A stretch of DNA of 64,000 bases from Poecilobothrus nobilitatus (Eukaryota; Arthropoda; Insecta; Diptera; Dolichopodidae). Under the pieces are notes generated by a model. The model was not told the DNA's origin. It did no database searches and was given only the letters and a program-made list of their open reading frames with translations. The stretch spans positions 268,298,751 through 268,362,750 of the forward strand of contig OX352774.1 in NCBI GenBank assembly GCA_947095535.1, read 5' to 3'. The position numbers and the translations under genes were made by a program. Of the stretch, positions 1 to 12,059 are shown in pieces (the stretch's first letter is position 1; each line of letters opens with the position of its first letter).

Positions 1-2990
1 GTAAAATGAAAAACTTTTAAAGGCGTACATTTTCAAAAGACAATATAAAATCTTTTTTGAATTGTGATTGCTTTTGCATTAAAATTTATACTTTTATTTA
101 GAATTTTAATGTAAGGAGATTAAGAGACATTTTCTTAAATTTTTAGGAAACATAACATAACTAAGAAAATCCATTAGTTCACACATGTAAAAATGTAATA
201 TAAGAGTTTTAATTTTTGTGTCTTACTTTAAATAAATTTGAACAGATGTCTAAAAATAGTGAACACTTAATTTTTGACATCTAATAGCCTCTGGAAACTG
301 AGGAGTACAACATTTTTTTCTGATGTAATTTACGCTTATTCACAAATATTTCCCCTTTCTCAAAATTTAAACGCATTAGAAGATTGACATTAGAAGATCT
401 GATTAAAAGCTGAAGATACAACAGAATTTAAATTTTAATTAAAAGCACCCACAACAATCTAAAGCTTTTATTTTTTTCTAGTTTTAATAATATTTATAGA
501 ACATATGAGACCCAGTTTCTTTTTTTGGTATTGTTATAAATGTCAAAATAGAAGGAAATGAAGTCAGAAGCGGGGGTTAAAAATAATTTATTGGTAGATA
601 TATAATTTATTTTTTTTTTAGCCAGCAGTAATGAAAAATCAACAATAACGTGGAGCAACTTATTCTTATGTTTTTTTTTTTTCGTTTTTTGAAGTCCAGG
701 AATTTGTAGTTTCTCTTTTATTTGAAAATAATTTTTTTTATTTCATTTCCGTGTAGAAAACACAATGTCAGTTCAAATTGATATCATAACGATATTTAAA
801 AAAATTACAACACAAATAAAAAACTTCTATAAAAGAAAAAGAAAGAAAACGTTTCCATAACAAGCTAAATTTTATTATGGAAAACATTTATTTATCATTA
901 GATAAGTTTCATATTATTTTAATTCAACATTATTTTTGGCTATACTTTTTTTGTTCTTTGTCCTTCGTTTTTAATTTCTTTTAAATAACTCGCAATAGTC
1001 TAGATATATCTTATGAGCATTAAAGTAACTTTCATCCTCCGATAAAAATCAAAAATTTTTAGTAAACGTTTATAAAAATAGAAATTTTTAAGTATTGAAA
1101 CGTGAAAGACAATTTAGATAGCTACTCGTGAAGAAACAGGACAGCATCATACAAATATAAAGTAGAATAATTTGAAAAAAAAATATTTTAGTTTTTGGAT
1201 TTTAAAACTGACCAAAACGTCTAAAGAGTTGTACATTGCCTATAAAGAATTGATTATAAAGAATTAAGTTATTTTTTTTGTAAAAACCGTACTTCTTAAA
1301 GAGAAAGTAAACTTTCAGTATTAAAAAAATGCTTTTGGAGAGTTAATATAAAAATAAAAATTTTAATTTAAGGAATGTATACTGTGTCAATTGTATTCTT
1401 AATTGAAAACTTTATCACGAAGTTTTGTTTCTTTTATTTTAGCACTTGAATACTCGCTTGTCAAAATCAAAGTGTTAAAATATTGACGTAACCATTAAGA
1501 TTTGGTAACCATTAAAATTGGTAACAATTAAGATTTAAGCTACATACTTAAATTTGCTTTTTTATTTTTTTAATGATTAAATTAATTTAAAATTATGGTT
1601 GCTGTTATCAGAATAACGGTGACATTTTTGATTTATATATAGAAATAATTTTCTTTTATTTTATAAAAACATCATATAAATGCGTGTATAATCAAGATAA
1701 ACTGTTACGAATATGAGAAGAAAATGCGAAACTTTTTAAAATGTTCTGTTCTGAAGAACAAAAAAATAAAACAAAGTTTAAACAGATAAGAAATTTTTAA
1801 CTGGTCAACATTTTATAAAACAGCAACAGTATTGTATACAAACAAACATATGTTTAGTGTTATTTCTAGGACAGTTTTTTCTTTTATTATTTTTCAGAAT
1901 AATATGAGATATTACAAACACAATAAACGCGCCACTGTTTTTTTTTGTTATATTATGCGATCAGATCATAAGAAAAAATTTAAGTTGGTTAAATTTTTGT
2001 TTTAGTTTAAACTTTAAAGTTTTGAGCAATGCGAATCTTATTTCCTTATCTTATTTTCTGTATTTTTTTTTTGCCTATATTTTTGTGCATGTACATATTT
2101 AGTTGCTAAAAACAAAAACAGTACAACATATTACTTAAAACAATAGAGATTAATAATGATTTTGGTTTTCTATCTAGAATGTGTTTTTTACTATTTTTAT
2201 GATTCGGTAAAATCTATCGCGCAAAGAAATGCATTAAAAGTATTGTTCAGAAAAAAAATCAAAATAAGAAGTTATTTATTAAAGTTATGCTGTTTTTTTT
2301 TATATATTTTCAAACTCTTAGTCTCTTCAACATTTTCCATGTGTTTTTTATTACAGTTTTTTAAAATTTGTTTTTCTCATTGAACTTTTACTATTTGTTT
2401 TGCATTTCTAATGGTGGGAAACTTTTAAATTATATAAAAATTGTTAGAAATTTAAAATTGCTTTACAATATTGTTATTGTTTTACATAAAAGAAAAGTAA
2501 ATAGTAAAAATATAAAAATTAACAAAATTGAAAAAAAAAATAGCGTTAATAGACTTTATTTCCGGGTCGGAATAAAGTAAATTCTTTTGGGACATATAAA
2601 TGTACATATAATAATATAAAGATTATCAGTATGAAAAATGATTAAACTATAAAGTTTCTTTTCTAATACTTGTTAACCATTAAAGCATTAACAAAATATA
2701 ATACATAAAATGCATTTTTTAAATTATAATTTAATAATTTAAACATTATGTTAAGTTAATTAATCAAAACAAAAAGGAATTTAAAAATAAAAAGAATTAA
2801 ATATTTTTGAAAAAGTTAAAACGGTTACATGTTTTCTCAGCCCTTTGAATAAGTAATTTTAAAATTATAATTAAGTCAAATAATTCAATTCAAAGTTAAC
2901 AAATTAGAATAATTCATTACAAAAATTTTTAACTTAAAATTTATTTTATTTTCTTTTTTTATATTTTATAAAATAGATCTAGATATACTT
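1..2990. other. AT-rich intron, nothing recognised
   Basis: Downstream intron of ft on the minus strand. Dominated by A and T runs; the short open frames have no recognisable composition or motifs. I see no exon, RNA gene or transposon end here. Confidence 0.5.
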
Positions 2991-2991
2991 T

Positions 2992-3125
2992 TCATAATGT
3001 TAAGACTTCTCCATAGGTTTCTAACTTTACTATTCCATATTTTCTTCGAGCTTGATTTGCACTAGGACATATTTCAAAAATATGTTTTATTTCTAACATA
3101 GAATAAATTACAAATACACTGGTGC
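2992..3125 (-). pseudogene. Possible non-LTR retrotransposon C-terminal scrap
   Basis: A short frame reads IKHIFEICPSANQARRKYG, resembling the H-x-F-x-x-C-P-x-x-x-x-x-R signature near the C-terminus of Jockey/R1-type ORF2 proteins. There is no flanking reverse transcriptase, so this is a weak call. Confidence 0.3.
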
Positions 3126-3159
3126 TGCGCTTAATTTTAAAAAGAGTCTTTAAAGGACA

Positions 3160-3310
3160 CTTTACTGAAAAAAAAATCCGGAACGAAAAAATCGCGAAAA
3201 ACAAAATTCCGAATGATTTAAAATCTTGAAAAAATTCCGAAAATACCAAAATGCCGAATAATATTAAATCTCGAAAAAAAAATCGAAAAAAAAAAAAATT
3301 CCGGAAATAT
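3160..3310. repeat. Degenerate AAAATTCCGAA-type short repeats
   Basis: About 150 bp in which AAAATTCCGAA and ATCGAAAAA-like words recur at short spacing. Similar words appear in the opposite orientation around 6040-6130, so the two could be arms or fragments of one repeat. Confidence 0.4.
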
Positions 3311-3524
3311 TATTTTTGATTAAAACAAAATCTGGTCAAAATTTAAATATAAAACAATTTTAATGACGTTTCTTTTAAACAAATAATATGAACCGGGTTG
3401 CTATCATATATCACATAATATCATATTTTATGTTTGTTTTTTCAAAAATGTGCTACTAATTAATTGTTATAAAATAAAATGGAAATAAAATGGAAATTAT
3501 AACTAATACAAATAATATTAAAGT

Positions 3525-3555
<31 letters not shown>

Positions 3556-4500
3556 TTATTAATATAAATATTTGTCCAGAAAACTGATGTGTAACAAACG
3601 CATTCAATTTAAAGTGTTGTGTTGGATGTGTTCTATTATAAAAAAAAATAAAATATACACAGCTATAATGTATACAGTATAGATATAATTTTTAATCGGA
3701 AATATTTTTATTTTTTAAAACTATGATACATTACAAAAGATTAAAGGGAAAGAAAAACATAATAAAAAAATTTTTTTCATTCATTAATTTCTTCGAATTG
3801 ATTGTTTTTTTTTAAATAATTTTATTTGACATACATACATGCATAAATACAAACAAAATGTTTTTAATAATTTTAAAATGTCATTTTATAGATTTAAATA
3901 AAGAAAGCCAAACAAATATTTTATTATAGAAAGCAGGAATATTTTATAATTGATTATGAATTGTAAATTGTAATGGGTAATCTTTAATTTGTTTCTAATT
4001 TTTTGTTTTGTTAAAAAGAAATGTTTTCTAAATTTTTTTTTAAATTTTATTATAATCCCATGGACTATATATCCCATGGACTTCTATATATATCCCATGG
4101 CACTTCTTTCTTTTTCAAGTGAGTCAAAAGTCCAAATATTCCTTTTGTAATGATAATATTTTTTTTTCTCTCCTTGCCACTCCTATAAGGCGCACTGGGC
4201 CTTCACTAAGTCATTTATTTATTCATATTTGACTAAGTTTCAGTTTCTGGAATCATTAATTTCACTAAGCCGTTGATTACTCGGCTGTAGCTATTGTACA
4301 AGACTATGAGACGTTTCTTTTATTTCTACGCCATCTATTATCTTATACAAGAATTATAGTTTATTATTATTTTACTATATAGCTATTAACAATATGATAT
4401 TAAATTATAATTTACAGGACATACATATATACTTATTTTTAATTTAATTATATTCTATTAATTATATATTATAAGAAAAATGTCTAATATTTTTTATTTA
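3311..4500. other. AT-rich intron with an ATT microsatellite
   Basis: No gene seen. An (ATT)n tract lies at about 3525-3562, and TATATCCCATGG-like words occur three times at 4056-4100. Confidence 0.45.
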
Positions 4501-4510
4501 TCTATATGAC

Positions 4511-4580
4511 CCAGCCGGAGTTTAAATCCGAGACTTTACGTATGAAAGGCCGGTGTCTTAACAACTACATCATTGGCTGG
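4511..4580 (-). repeat. tRNA-like sequence, probable SINE head or tRNA pseudogene
   Basis: Read on the minus strand, 70 nt begin CCAGCC and end GGCTGG, a perfect 6 bp acceptor-like pair. Inside is an A-box-like TGATGTAGTTGTTAAGACA and a B-box-like segment, TCGGATTTAAACTCC. A CTTT/AAAG pair encloses a 7-nt loop, but the invariant U33 is replaced by A and the T arm pairs poorly. A functional tRNA is unlikely; a tRNA-derived SINE is the better reading. Confidence 0.45.
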
Positions 4581-4699
4581 ATAATGATAATAATTAATAA
4601 TGTAATAATATCGTTTAAAGTAAACTTTCTAGATTAAACTTCAATTTATGTCCCGGACAAGTATAAAATCAGACACAGTTATTTTCCAAATTTCGGCCA

Positions 4700-6720
4700 G
4701 CCAGGATGTATACATATACATTTATGTATATATATCTATTTTGAAGAAATTTTATAGACGGTTGCGAAATCAGATTTACCCCTTTTTCCAGAATAAGTAT
4801 ACATATATATATGTCTGAAAATCTGAATTAGGAGAGAATTTAAAGTGATTCAAAAATACCAATAGAACATCTGACACGTCACCATCAAAGTATAGTTATA
4901 GGAAGTAGTTTTACTTTTTACTAAACCTAATGCATTCATACAGCAAAAAAGTCTATTTTTAAAAGTAGGTGCAATATATTTATCTATTTTCCATATCCTA
5001 AAGGAGTAGTAGGTACCCAAATGAGTATTTTATTATTTTTGGTTTCAATTTCAAATCGTTTTTTTTATTCTGTCTTTTTCGTGAATGATAATTTTTAATA
5101 ATTATACACTTTTTACATTAAGTTAGCTTAATTTAGTTACAAAATATTTTTATAGTGTTTTTTCATTTCTTCTTATTAGTATACATATTTAGTGTGTCTG
5201 ACTCTGACACCGTAGTGTGCAGGTACGATTCCGGATGGAAACATAATATTTTTTTTGTAGGTATATAAATTACAAATATAACTTTTTTTTTATTTACTGT
5301 ATTAGCAAAGTACAAATTATACATTATTCCGAAATTGCAAAAACAAATACCTATGTATATTAAAATAAAATCTACCATAATTAACTCCGTCGTTCTATGA
5401 CCGACCAACAGCTAGTAGTTTACATATTTGTAATATATTTATGAACTTGAATATTATTTGGAGATTGACATCAGTGGTGAACCAAGGAAATATTTGTTCA
5501 AATATGTTAGTACATGACTAGAATGACTAGGATGGATTTTAGAGTTGGATAGAAAATAATGGAACTTACTTACTTACATGTATATATATACTTTTCTGAA
5601 TATATATTTATGCATAAACGGGATTCTAATTATCAGTTATCTTATGGTAGGTTACAAAATATACACATTCTTGAAAAAGAGAAAATCCTCCCTGATTTTG
5701 ATTCCAACCCTTCTAATTAAGAATCTGGCATTTAGATATATATATACATAAAAATATTTTGGAAAAGGGAACACTCTGATTTCAAATTCAACTCTAAAAT
5801 CTCCTAATTCAGAATGTTAGATATTCATATATATATAAATATTCTATAAAAGGCGTATAACACTGATTTTGAATTCAATTTAAAATCCCTCCTAATTAAG
5901 AATCTCAATTCAGAATCTCACATATACATATTATACATATATATATATTTTGGAAAAAGCGTATAATATTTTTTGGGATTGGGTTTTGTCCTTTCCAAAT
6001 CCTTTTTTGTTTTTTTTTACATGTACTTATTTGAATAGAAATTCCTTGATTTCGGTATTTTTAGTTTTCAGGATTTTTTTTCCGAATTTTGTTTTTTTGG
6101 TTTTGTAAAATTCTTTAATTCCTTTTGAATTAGAATTAAAATCGACACTTTTTTTTTGGTATTAAAATAAAAGTGTAAATAAAATATGTTATGTCTACTT
6201 ATTATAATTGGTATAATTTACAATATTTTTCCCCTTCTGTAAAATGGGTTTCAAAAATTGGTTTAGCAGTATTTTAAATTCTTCGATGTTGTAATATACG
6301 TATGTAAAAAAATAATTAGGGAGAATTTTAGAGTTGAATCAGTGTATTCAAAATCATATTCCTTTCTTCAGAATATTTATATATATACATATATATATAT
6401 ATATGTATATATATTTATGCATATCGCAGATTCTTAAATTGAGGGGGATTTTACAGTTTGTTACAAAATCAGGATTGCCGCATTTTCCAAGGTATTTATG
6501 TATATTATGAATATGTGAGATTCTGAATGAGAGATTTCATAGTTGGGTACAGTAAAATAAAATCCAGTCAAATGAAATACAGAGTCATGATAGTAATGTT
6601 TACGTAACTCGAGGAGCTTCAATTCTTTTTCGAAATGGACTTTAAGTCCAGAATCTAGTGGAATTAAAACCTGTATGCTTTAATCCTTTTTTAAAAGTAG
6701 CGATTGTGCAACGATTTAAA
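4700..6720. repeat. Dispersed repeat block, related to 48.1-48.8 kb
   Basis: A unit built from AGAATCTCA/TCAGAATCT, TATA tracts, AAAAAGCGTATAA-like words and CTAAAATC-C-CCTAATT recurs in both orientations near 4770, 5460, 5650, 5760, 5830, 5940, 6310 and 6480. The 3' part (6550-6700), with GTCATGATAGTAA and CTTTTTCGAAATGGACTT, is shared with 48690-48800. No coding capacity is visible; it behaves like a non-autonomous element or satellite-like array. Confidence 0.6.
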
Positions 6721-7372
6721 AGATCTAAATTTATTTGTAATTGAAAGATTATTTAACTTTCTCTTTCGCTTATTTTTTGTATGATATCTTTGTAATAAAA
6801 TTTGAAACAACTATTTTAATTTTGTTTTTCAGATTCCTTATATTATAGCTGACATATCAACTTTTTCGTTGCCTTAAATTTTACTATAACTGAAAATTTA
6901 ATAAAAGTTTGTAATTTTATGTGAATTAAATAATATTCTAAATCTCTAATTTTTAGAGCGATTGGATGATTTGGATACATTTGATTTAAAATTAGCATAC
7001 AGAATTGAGAGAATTCCTACATATTAGAAAATATCTTTCATTAGATGTAATAGTATATTCAATACTTTTTAAAATAGCATACAATTTTGCAGTGCATATT
7101 TTAAATAAATAGTTGAGTTTTGAAATAAATGCTATTTTTTTTAAGATATAAGTAAAAACTTTATTTTAACAAAGTATCTTCAGAGAATTAAAAATTAAAA
7201 AAACTAAGTACAACTTTTATCTTTTAAAATATTTTATACGAAGGTTAAAATTTTAATATGTAATTAATATGAATAAAAATTCGCTATTGTTTTTTGAAAT
7301 TAAAATACAAATAGCAATTTATATTAATCATACATACATATTTTTCAATTCCACAACATTTGACAGTACGAT
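6721..7372. other. AT-rich intron, nothing recognised
   Basis: No open frame, repeat end or RNA gene I can support. Confidence 0.45.
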
Positions 7373-7835
7373 CTAAGCATAGATATATTAACTAATAGAT
7401 GGAAAGTTAGTATAGTGGTTTCTTTTCTTCCTATGTGTTTTCCTTTCTTAAGGTATTCAGCCAAAAAAATACATATGCATTTTATAATATGTGTACATTT
7501 AGTTCACTCAGCTGTTTATATTTATTAAAATAATGTAAAGCAATTTTTCATAACCAGTTTCATTCAGAGAGATTTTAAGTTTTTATATGTTTTAATAATT
7601 GATATATTTTCTTTTTAAAATTTAATTTAATTAAGGTTATTTAAAATTTTAACTACTTGTAAGGTAACAAAATAAGTGATAATATTCTTTTAAAAATTAG
7701 AAATTAAATTATTTCACCTTTTAGGAACCTATTTCTAAGGAAACTAAAGCAACACATAGGCAAGGTTTACTCAGCTGTTTCTGAAAATACTTTTTTCACT
7801 GCCTATCTATTAGTTAATATATCTATGGGTCTAAG
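7373..7835. mobile_element. MITE-like element with long imperfect inverted repeats
   Basis: The left edge ATAGATATATTAACTAATAG (7380-7399) is matched in inverse orientation at about 7805-7826. Inner arms also pair: CCTATGTGTTTTCCTTTCTT on the left against the inverse of AAGGAAACTAAAGCAACACATAGG on the right, with CAGCTGTTT near both. The arms span roughly 90 bp each around an AT-rich centre. Length and lack of coding suggest a MITE; no clear target duplication was found. It lies directly next to the 3' end of the long ft exon. Confidence 0.6.
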
Positions 7836-7869
7836 TTATTAAATTATTATATAAATAATATATGCTTAC

Positions 7870-8992
7870 CTGTATCCATAGCAACCAAAGTTAAAATATA
7901 TTCTGCTTGAATTTCCCGATCTAATTCTCTTTGTAAATAAATTTCCCCAGTTGCTGAATTTATTCTAAATAAATCTGCATCACCTTCTTTCAAAAAATAT
8001 CTTACTTGATTATTAAATGGTGGAGTATCAGCATCAAATGCTTTAACTGTTATTACATATCCATCATTTGGGGGTATTATATTTTCCATAACATGTGCTA
8101 AATATGGTGAATCCAAAAAAGTTGGTGGATTATCGTTAATATCGGTTATAACTATAGTTAATTCAGCTGAATCATATCGCCGTATAATGTTGCTGTTAAT
8201 ATCATTAACATCATTATTACTATTACTATTACCTTGTTCGCCATTTGATAAAATGTTTTTTATATTAACTTCATCATTTTCATTTCTTTTATTACCAATT
8301 TTATTATTTAGTTTACTATTAATATTATTAATATTACCAATATTTTTACTGTTTTTATTCCATGTATTTAATTCATTTTCAAATGCTTCTGTTGCACAAT
8401 CTTCAGCTCGTATTATTAATGTATAACGTGATTTTCTTTCATAATTTAAATTTTTTGCAACTCTTATAACACCAGAATCTTCACTTATACTAAAATCACG
8501 ATTTTCATCACCAGATGATATTATAAAACGTACCCGACCATTAGCATCTTCATCAACATCAGTTGCAGATACTTGTAATACCATCGCGCCAATACTAGCA
8601 TTTTCGGCTACAGCTGCACTATATAATTTTGGATCAAAAACTGGGCTATTATCATTTTCATCTGAAACTTTTAGTACAATTTGAGATTGAGTTAATTTTG
8701 GTGGTTCACCACGATCTTTTGCTCTAACGTCTATTGTATATTCTGATTTTATTTCACGATCTATATGCCCTGATACCCTAAGAAGACCATCTACAGAACC
8801 TAAACTAAATGGTAGACCTGGTTCAGGATTAACCAACTGATACTCTATGTATCCATTTCTTCCTTCATCATGATCAACTGCTTTCAATGCCATAACAATT
8901 GTATTAATTGGTGTATTTTCAATTACAGTGGTTTGATTGGATGAAATAAATGCTGGTGATTCATCATTGATATCTCTGATTGTAACAGTAAC
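7870..8992 (-). CDS. ft: Fat cadherin exon (EC repeats, long exon)
   Basis: Long exon of a giant atypical cadherin, an adhesion receptor of the Fat/Dachsous planar polarity and Hippo growth pathway at the plasma membrane. It is open for 374 codons plus one base and encodes two full cadherin (EC) repeats and most of a third. Calcium-binding motifs DINDESPAF, DENDNSPVF and DINDNPPTF and LDRE-type motifs are present. The acceptor AG lies just above 8992 and the donor GT just below 7870, leaving phase 1. The stretch AENASIGAMVLQVSATDVD agrees with my memory of Drosophila Fat rather than Dachsous or Flamingo. One EC repeat contains an Asn-rich insertion of about 65 residues (about 8178-8370) ahead of the conserved strand that leads to DINDNPPTF. 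The gene continues below position 1; the next exon is not in the window. Confidence 0.88.
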
Positions 8993-9062
8993 CTGTGTTA
9001 AAAAATTTAACAAGATTTATTAATACTACTATATCTAGTGCAGCTAATCAACTAGAACTTAC

Positions 9063-9250
9063 CTGAACTGTTGAAGAAAGGCGTTGTTGTGGTTCTAAAG
9101 GACAATCTTTTGCTGCAATTATCATATTGTAAGAGTTATTGGTTTCTCGATCTAGTTCTCGTTTAGTTCTGATTGTACCACTTAAATCGATCTCAAAATC
9201 ATTTTGATCATTTCCAGCAATTATAGAATATTCAATTTGACCATTATATC
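9063..9250 (-). CDS. ft: Fat cadherin exon (second part of an EC repeat)
   Basis: Exon of 188 bp that completes the EC repeat begun in 9318-9519. It enters in phase 1 after an AG acceptor and leaves in phase 0 at a GT donor. The translation contains NGQIEYSIIAG, then an LDRETNNSY strand and ends in RLSSTVQ, which runs directly into VTVTIRDIND of the next exon. The combined length with the preceding exon is exactly 390 bp, as expected for two exons split inside a codon. The segment KDCPLEPQQRLSSTV looks like the corresponding part of Drosophila Fat, but shorter. No stop codon or frameshift is present, so the host gene looks functional here. Confidence 0.85.
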
Positions 9251-9317
9251 CTAGACACAATAAAAAAAAAATTCAAATTAAAAAAAATTATTACAATTCT
9301 TCGTAACAAATTTGCAC

Positions 9318-9519
9318 CTGAATCAATATCAGTTGCACTAACAGTTACAACTGTTGTACCAATTGGAACATTTTCGTAAATTTCATTTGAATAACTCATT
9401 GGATCAAATATCGGTGCATTATCATTTAAATCAACTGTATTACAGTAAACTGTAATAGTGGTGGATAAACTTGGATGCCCATTATCTTGAGCTTGAACAA
9501 CTAAAATATAGTGTTGAAC
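9318..9519 (-). CDS. ft: Fat cadherin exon (EC repeat junction)
   Basis: Exon of 202 bp with AG acceptor above 9519 and GT donor below 9318, starting in phase 0 and ending in phase 1 (last codon split as G|GA). It encodes VQHYILVVQAQDNGHPSL, then the inter-repeat calcium motif DLNDNAPIFDP, then NVPIGTTVVTVSATDID. It joins in frame to the DYEE end of the upstream exon, and DYEEVQHY reads as a normal cadherin strand. The separating introns are short (53 and 67 bp), unlike the 37.3 kb intron just upstream of 9806. Confidence 0.86.
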
Positions 9520-9572
9520 CTACAAAAAATTAACGAAAATAATAATATTATTTTGAAAAAAAATATCTTTAC

Positions 9573-9806
9573 CTCTTCGTAGTCTAATCTTGCTGTTAAA
9601 GTGAAAACTCCAGTTTGAGGATGCAAGTTGAAAACATCGTTAGCCCAATCTGATATAACAGTATATGTTATAACTGCATTATCTCCTAAATCTTGGTCTA
9701 CAGCACTTATTTTACCAACTTGATAACCACGTACTGCGTTCTCTGGTACATCAAATGAATAAACTGCTTCTGAAAAAATTGGTGGATTGTCGTTGGTATC
9801 AGTGAC
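9573..9806 (-). CDS. ft: Fat cadherin exon downstream of the giant intron
   Basis: Exon of 234 bp, exactly 78 codons in phase 0 at both ends. It opens with VTDTNDNPPIF, the calcium motif that begins an EC repeat, and continues with FDVPENAVRGYQVGKISAVD and FNLHPQTGVFTLTARLDYEE. The preceding exon at 47142-47450 ends in INIQ, so the join INIQ-VTDTNDN is a perfect cadherin inter-repeat boundary. That match of protein sequence and phase is what shows the two exons belong to one gene despite the 37.3 kb of transposon-filled DNA between them. Confidence 0.87.
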
Positions 9807-10439
9807 CTGTAATCAAAAGAAGAAATCAAAAGAGTGAGATAGTTAAAGAAATGAATTTATAGATTTTAAAAAATAATTTTAATATATTATATATTATTGA
9901 TATTCTTTTAATAATATTTCTGCAAACTTTTACATTTGTCGCAATTAAAGATATAAAAAAAAATTAAAGATTTTAGCCCCTATGGCATCTCCGATCATAT
10001 TTCAAACTTAATTAATTGTTCTAGACTTTTTCCTATTATATCTCCTATAAAATTAAAGACTAACCCTTTAACAAACTTTAATTTAACAAAGTATAGAGGC
10101 CTCGTCTGAGTATAGGCAAAGTATATTTTGAAAGAACAACAGTACAACGGGTCGCAGGGCCTGGGTGTAAGGGCAACTTTATGTCCCCCCTGAGAAACAT
10201 ATAGGCTTTTAAGAAATGTATTTCAGTTTGGAAATTATAAAATATCTAATTTTATGATTGCAATTAATGCGATGTGTATGACCAACTATATCAAATTGAA
10301 ATCAACTACAATAATATGAATTTTTCAATCTACAATGTATAATTTTGAAGTTTAATGAGTTAAACAAGTAATGGAAAAACCAAGGGTATTAAAAAAAGCA
10401 CATTTCCAAAATTAAAATATATTCCATAATAAGCCTAGA

Positions 10440-11300
10440 GTAAAAAGTAGATATATTGAAAAACGGAGGAGTAATTTTATAATATCCGATACTTATCGTA
10501 CGGCTATAATAAATTTGTTTGAGTTTTTTTTTGGTAAGAAAAAATTGAGAAAAATCAAATCACACTTTCGTCAATTATAATGTAACCCTATATTATTAAG
10601 AAAAGTTACTAACAGAAACAAAAATATAATATTGGAGCTTTAATTTTTCTATATCATTTCAAAAAAATGTGGACCAGTGCACAAGTTACAAGTATTTAAA
10701 AATAGAACATTTTCAATTTTTGACCCCTTATAGCTCCTAAACGGGGAGCGACACAAAAAAAATTTCTGAAATAAATCATACTGAAAGAGTCGAAGGATCT
10801 AACTCCAGTCAAAATTTCAAGCTTCTAAGTTAAACTGTTTAAAAGATAGAAAGGGTCAAAATTTTTGCAAAAATTCACTTTTCACATAACGGTATATTAA
10901 AATACCGCATGGCAAAGCCACATATTTATTTTATGTATATTTATAAAGTTTATAAACCCAGCTATAGTTTAGCGTTTTCAGTTTAAAAAAATGCCTTATA
11001 AAACCTGTGTTATAACAATTTAAAGATTGGGCTTTTTCTAACTTTGTGGGGCTGTAGCTACCGAATGGGATGGGGCTACCGAAAAAAGTTGTTCGACAAA
11101 ATTAGTTTTTTGGCGATGCCTATTCGTAGTTAAAATTTCGTTGCTTTATTTCAAACGGTGTAGAAATTTTGTAAACACCCAGACAAACGGACGGACAGAC
11201 GGACAGAGTAAAACTAATAAGCAAATTTTTCAAAATTTTTTGAAAATGCGCTAAAAAGAACCATATATAAGTTTTGAAATAAATAAAATATTTTGATTTT
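10440..11300 (+). repeat. Repeat family copy (GTACGGGTAT family)
   Basis: Begins with a 3'-end-like block (ACGGAGGAGTAATTTTATAA, 10464-10483) and continues through the shared body: GGTAACCCTATATTATTAAG, then TTTTGACCCC-TATAGCTCC, then GTTATAACAATTTAAA, then ACGGACGGACAGACGGACAG near 11190. The same blocks occur in the same order at 13540-14444 and, inverted, at 40700-41470. Confidence 0.6.
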
Positions 11301-11383
11301 CATTTGGTTCTTAAAGCAAACCACAAACTTTATATTATTAGTTATGCAATTAATAATTAATTTCCATCTAGAAACAAGGAAGA

Positions 11384-11760
11384 ATACAGTTGGCTTTGTC
11401 AACTCTTAGATACCCGTACGAACCGAAAAAATGAATTCACACTTTCGTCAATTTTAAGGTAACCCTATATTATTAAGAAAAGTTGTAAATTAAGACACCG
11501 TATGGCACTAGTATATAGTTATTGTATATAAATTTTAAAAGCTAATAAAAGCATTAAACGTTTTTTTAGACAAATTTGTACAAATTTTTCTTAAAATTCG
11601 TTGACCTATTAGCGAAGGGGAGCTATTAAAAATATTCTGCCTACTTTTTTGCATTGTTATTATTATTAAAAAGATTTTTCTACAACTCTGTATGGTTTTT
11701 ATTATTATATAAAAAGTTTCCAAACAAATTTTTAATCTATACATCTATACATGCATATAA
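11384..11760 (+). repeat. Repeat family copy, 5' end fragment
   Basis: Carries the conserved 5' block (TCAACTCTTAGATACCCGTA, 11400-11419) followed directly by the CTTTCGTCAATTTTAAGGTA body block, then diverges after about 11530. Confidence 0.55.
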
Positions 11761-12059
11761 TAAAAATGACGTGTTTGTTTGTAACGGCTAAACTGAAAAA
11801 CCACTGGATCAACTTAGACAAAAATTTATATATATATTCTATGTTCTATGGCTTATGAGAACAGTTTATGTAAAGTTTGGTGTTCGTTTGACAGATAGTT
11901 TAAAAAAATATTTTTTTGCATATGTCAGGCAATGGTTTCAAACCATAGTTTCCTAATGTTTTTTGGTTTAGATCCGTCCAATATTTAAAGTAGATATGTA
12001 TCTGGTATACCTAATATTATTACTTTTATTAGGATTTATCTACTTATTACAAATAAAAC

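Noticed and set aside
2156..2580. Two overlapping plus-strand frames of 70-75 codons
   Set aside because: Composition is that of translated AT-rich DNA (Phe, Leu, Tyr, Lys) with no motif.
5163..5408. Minus-strand 81-codon frame
   Set aside because: No motif; lies inside the AT-rich dispersed repeat area.
8187..8426. Leu-rich plus-strand frame
   Set aside because: Antisense of the Asn-rich insertion in the Fat exon.
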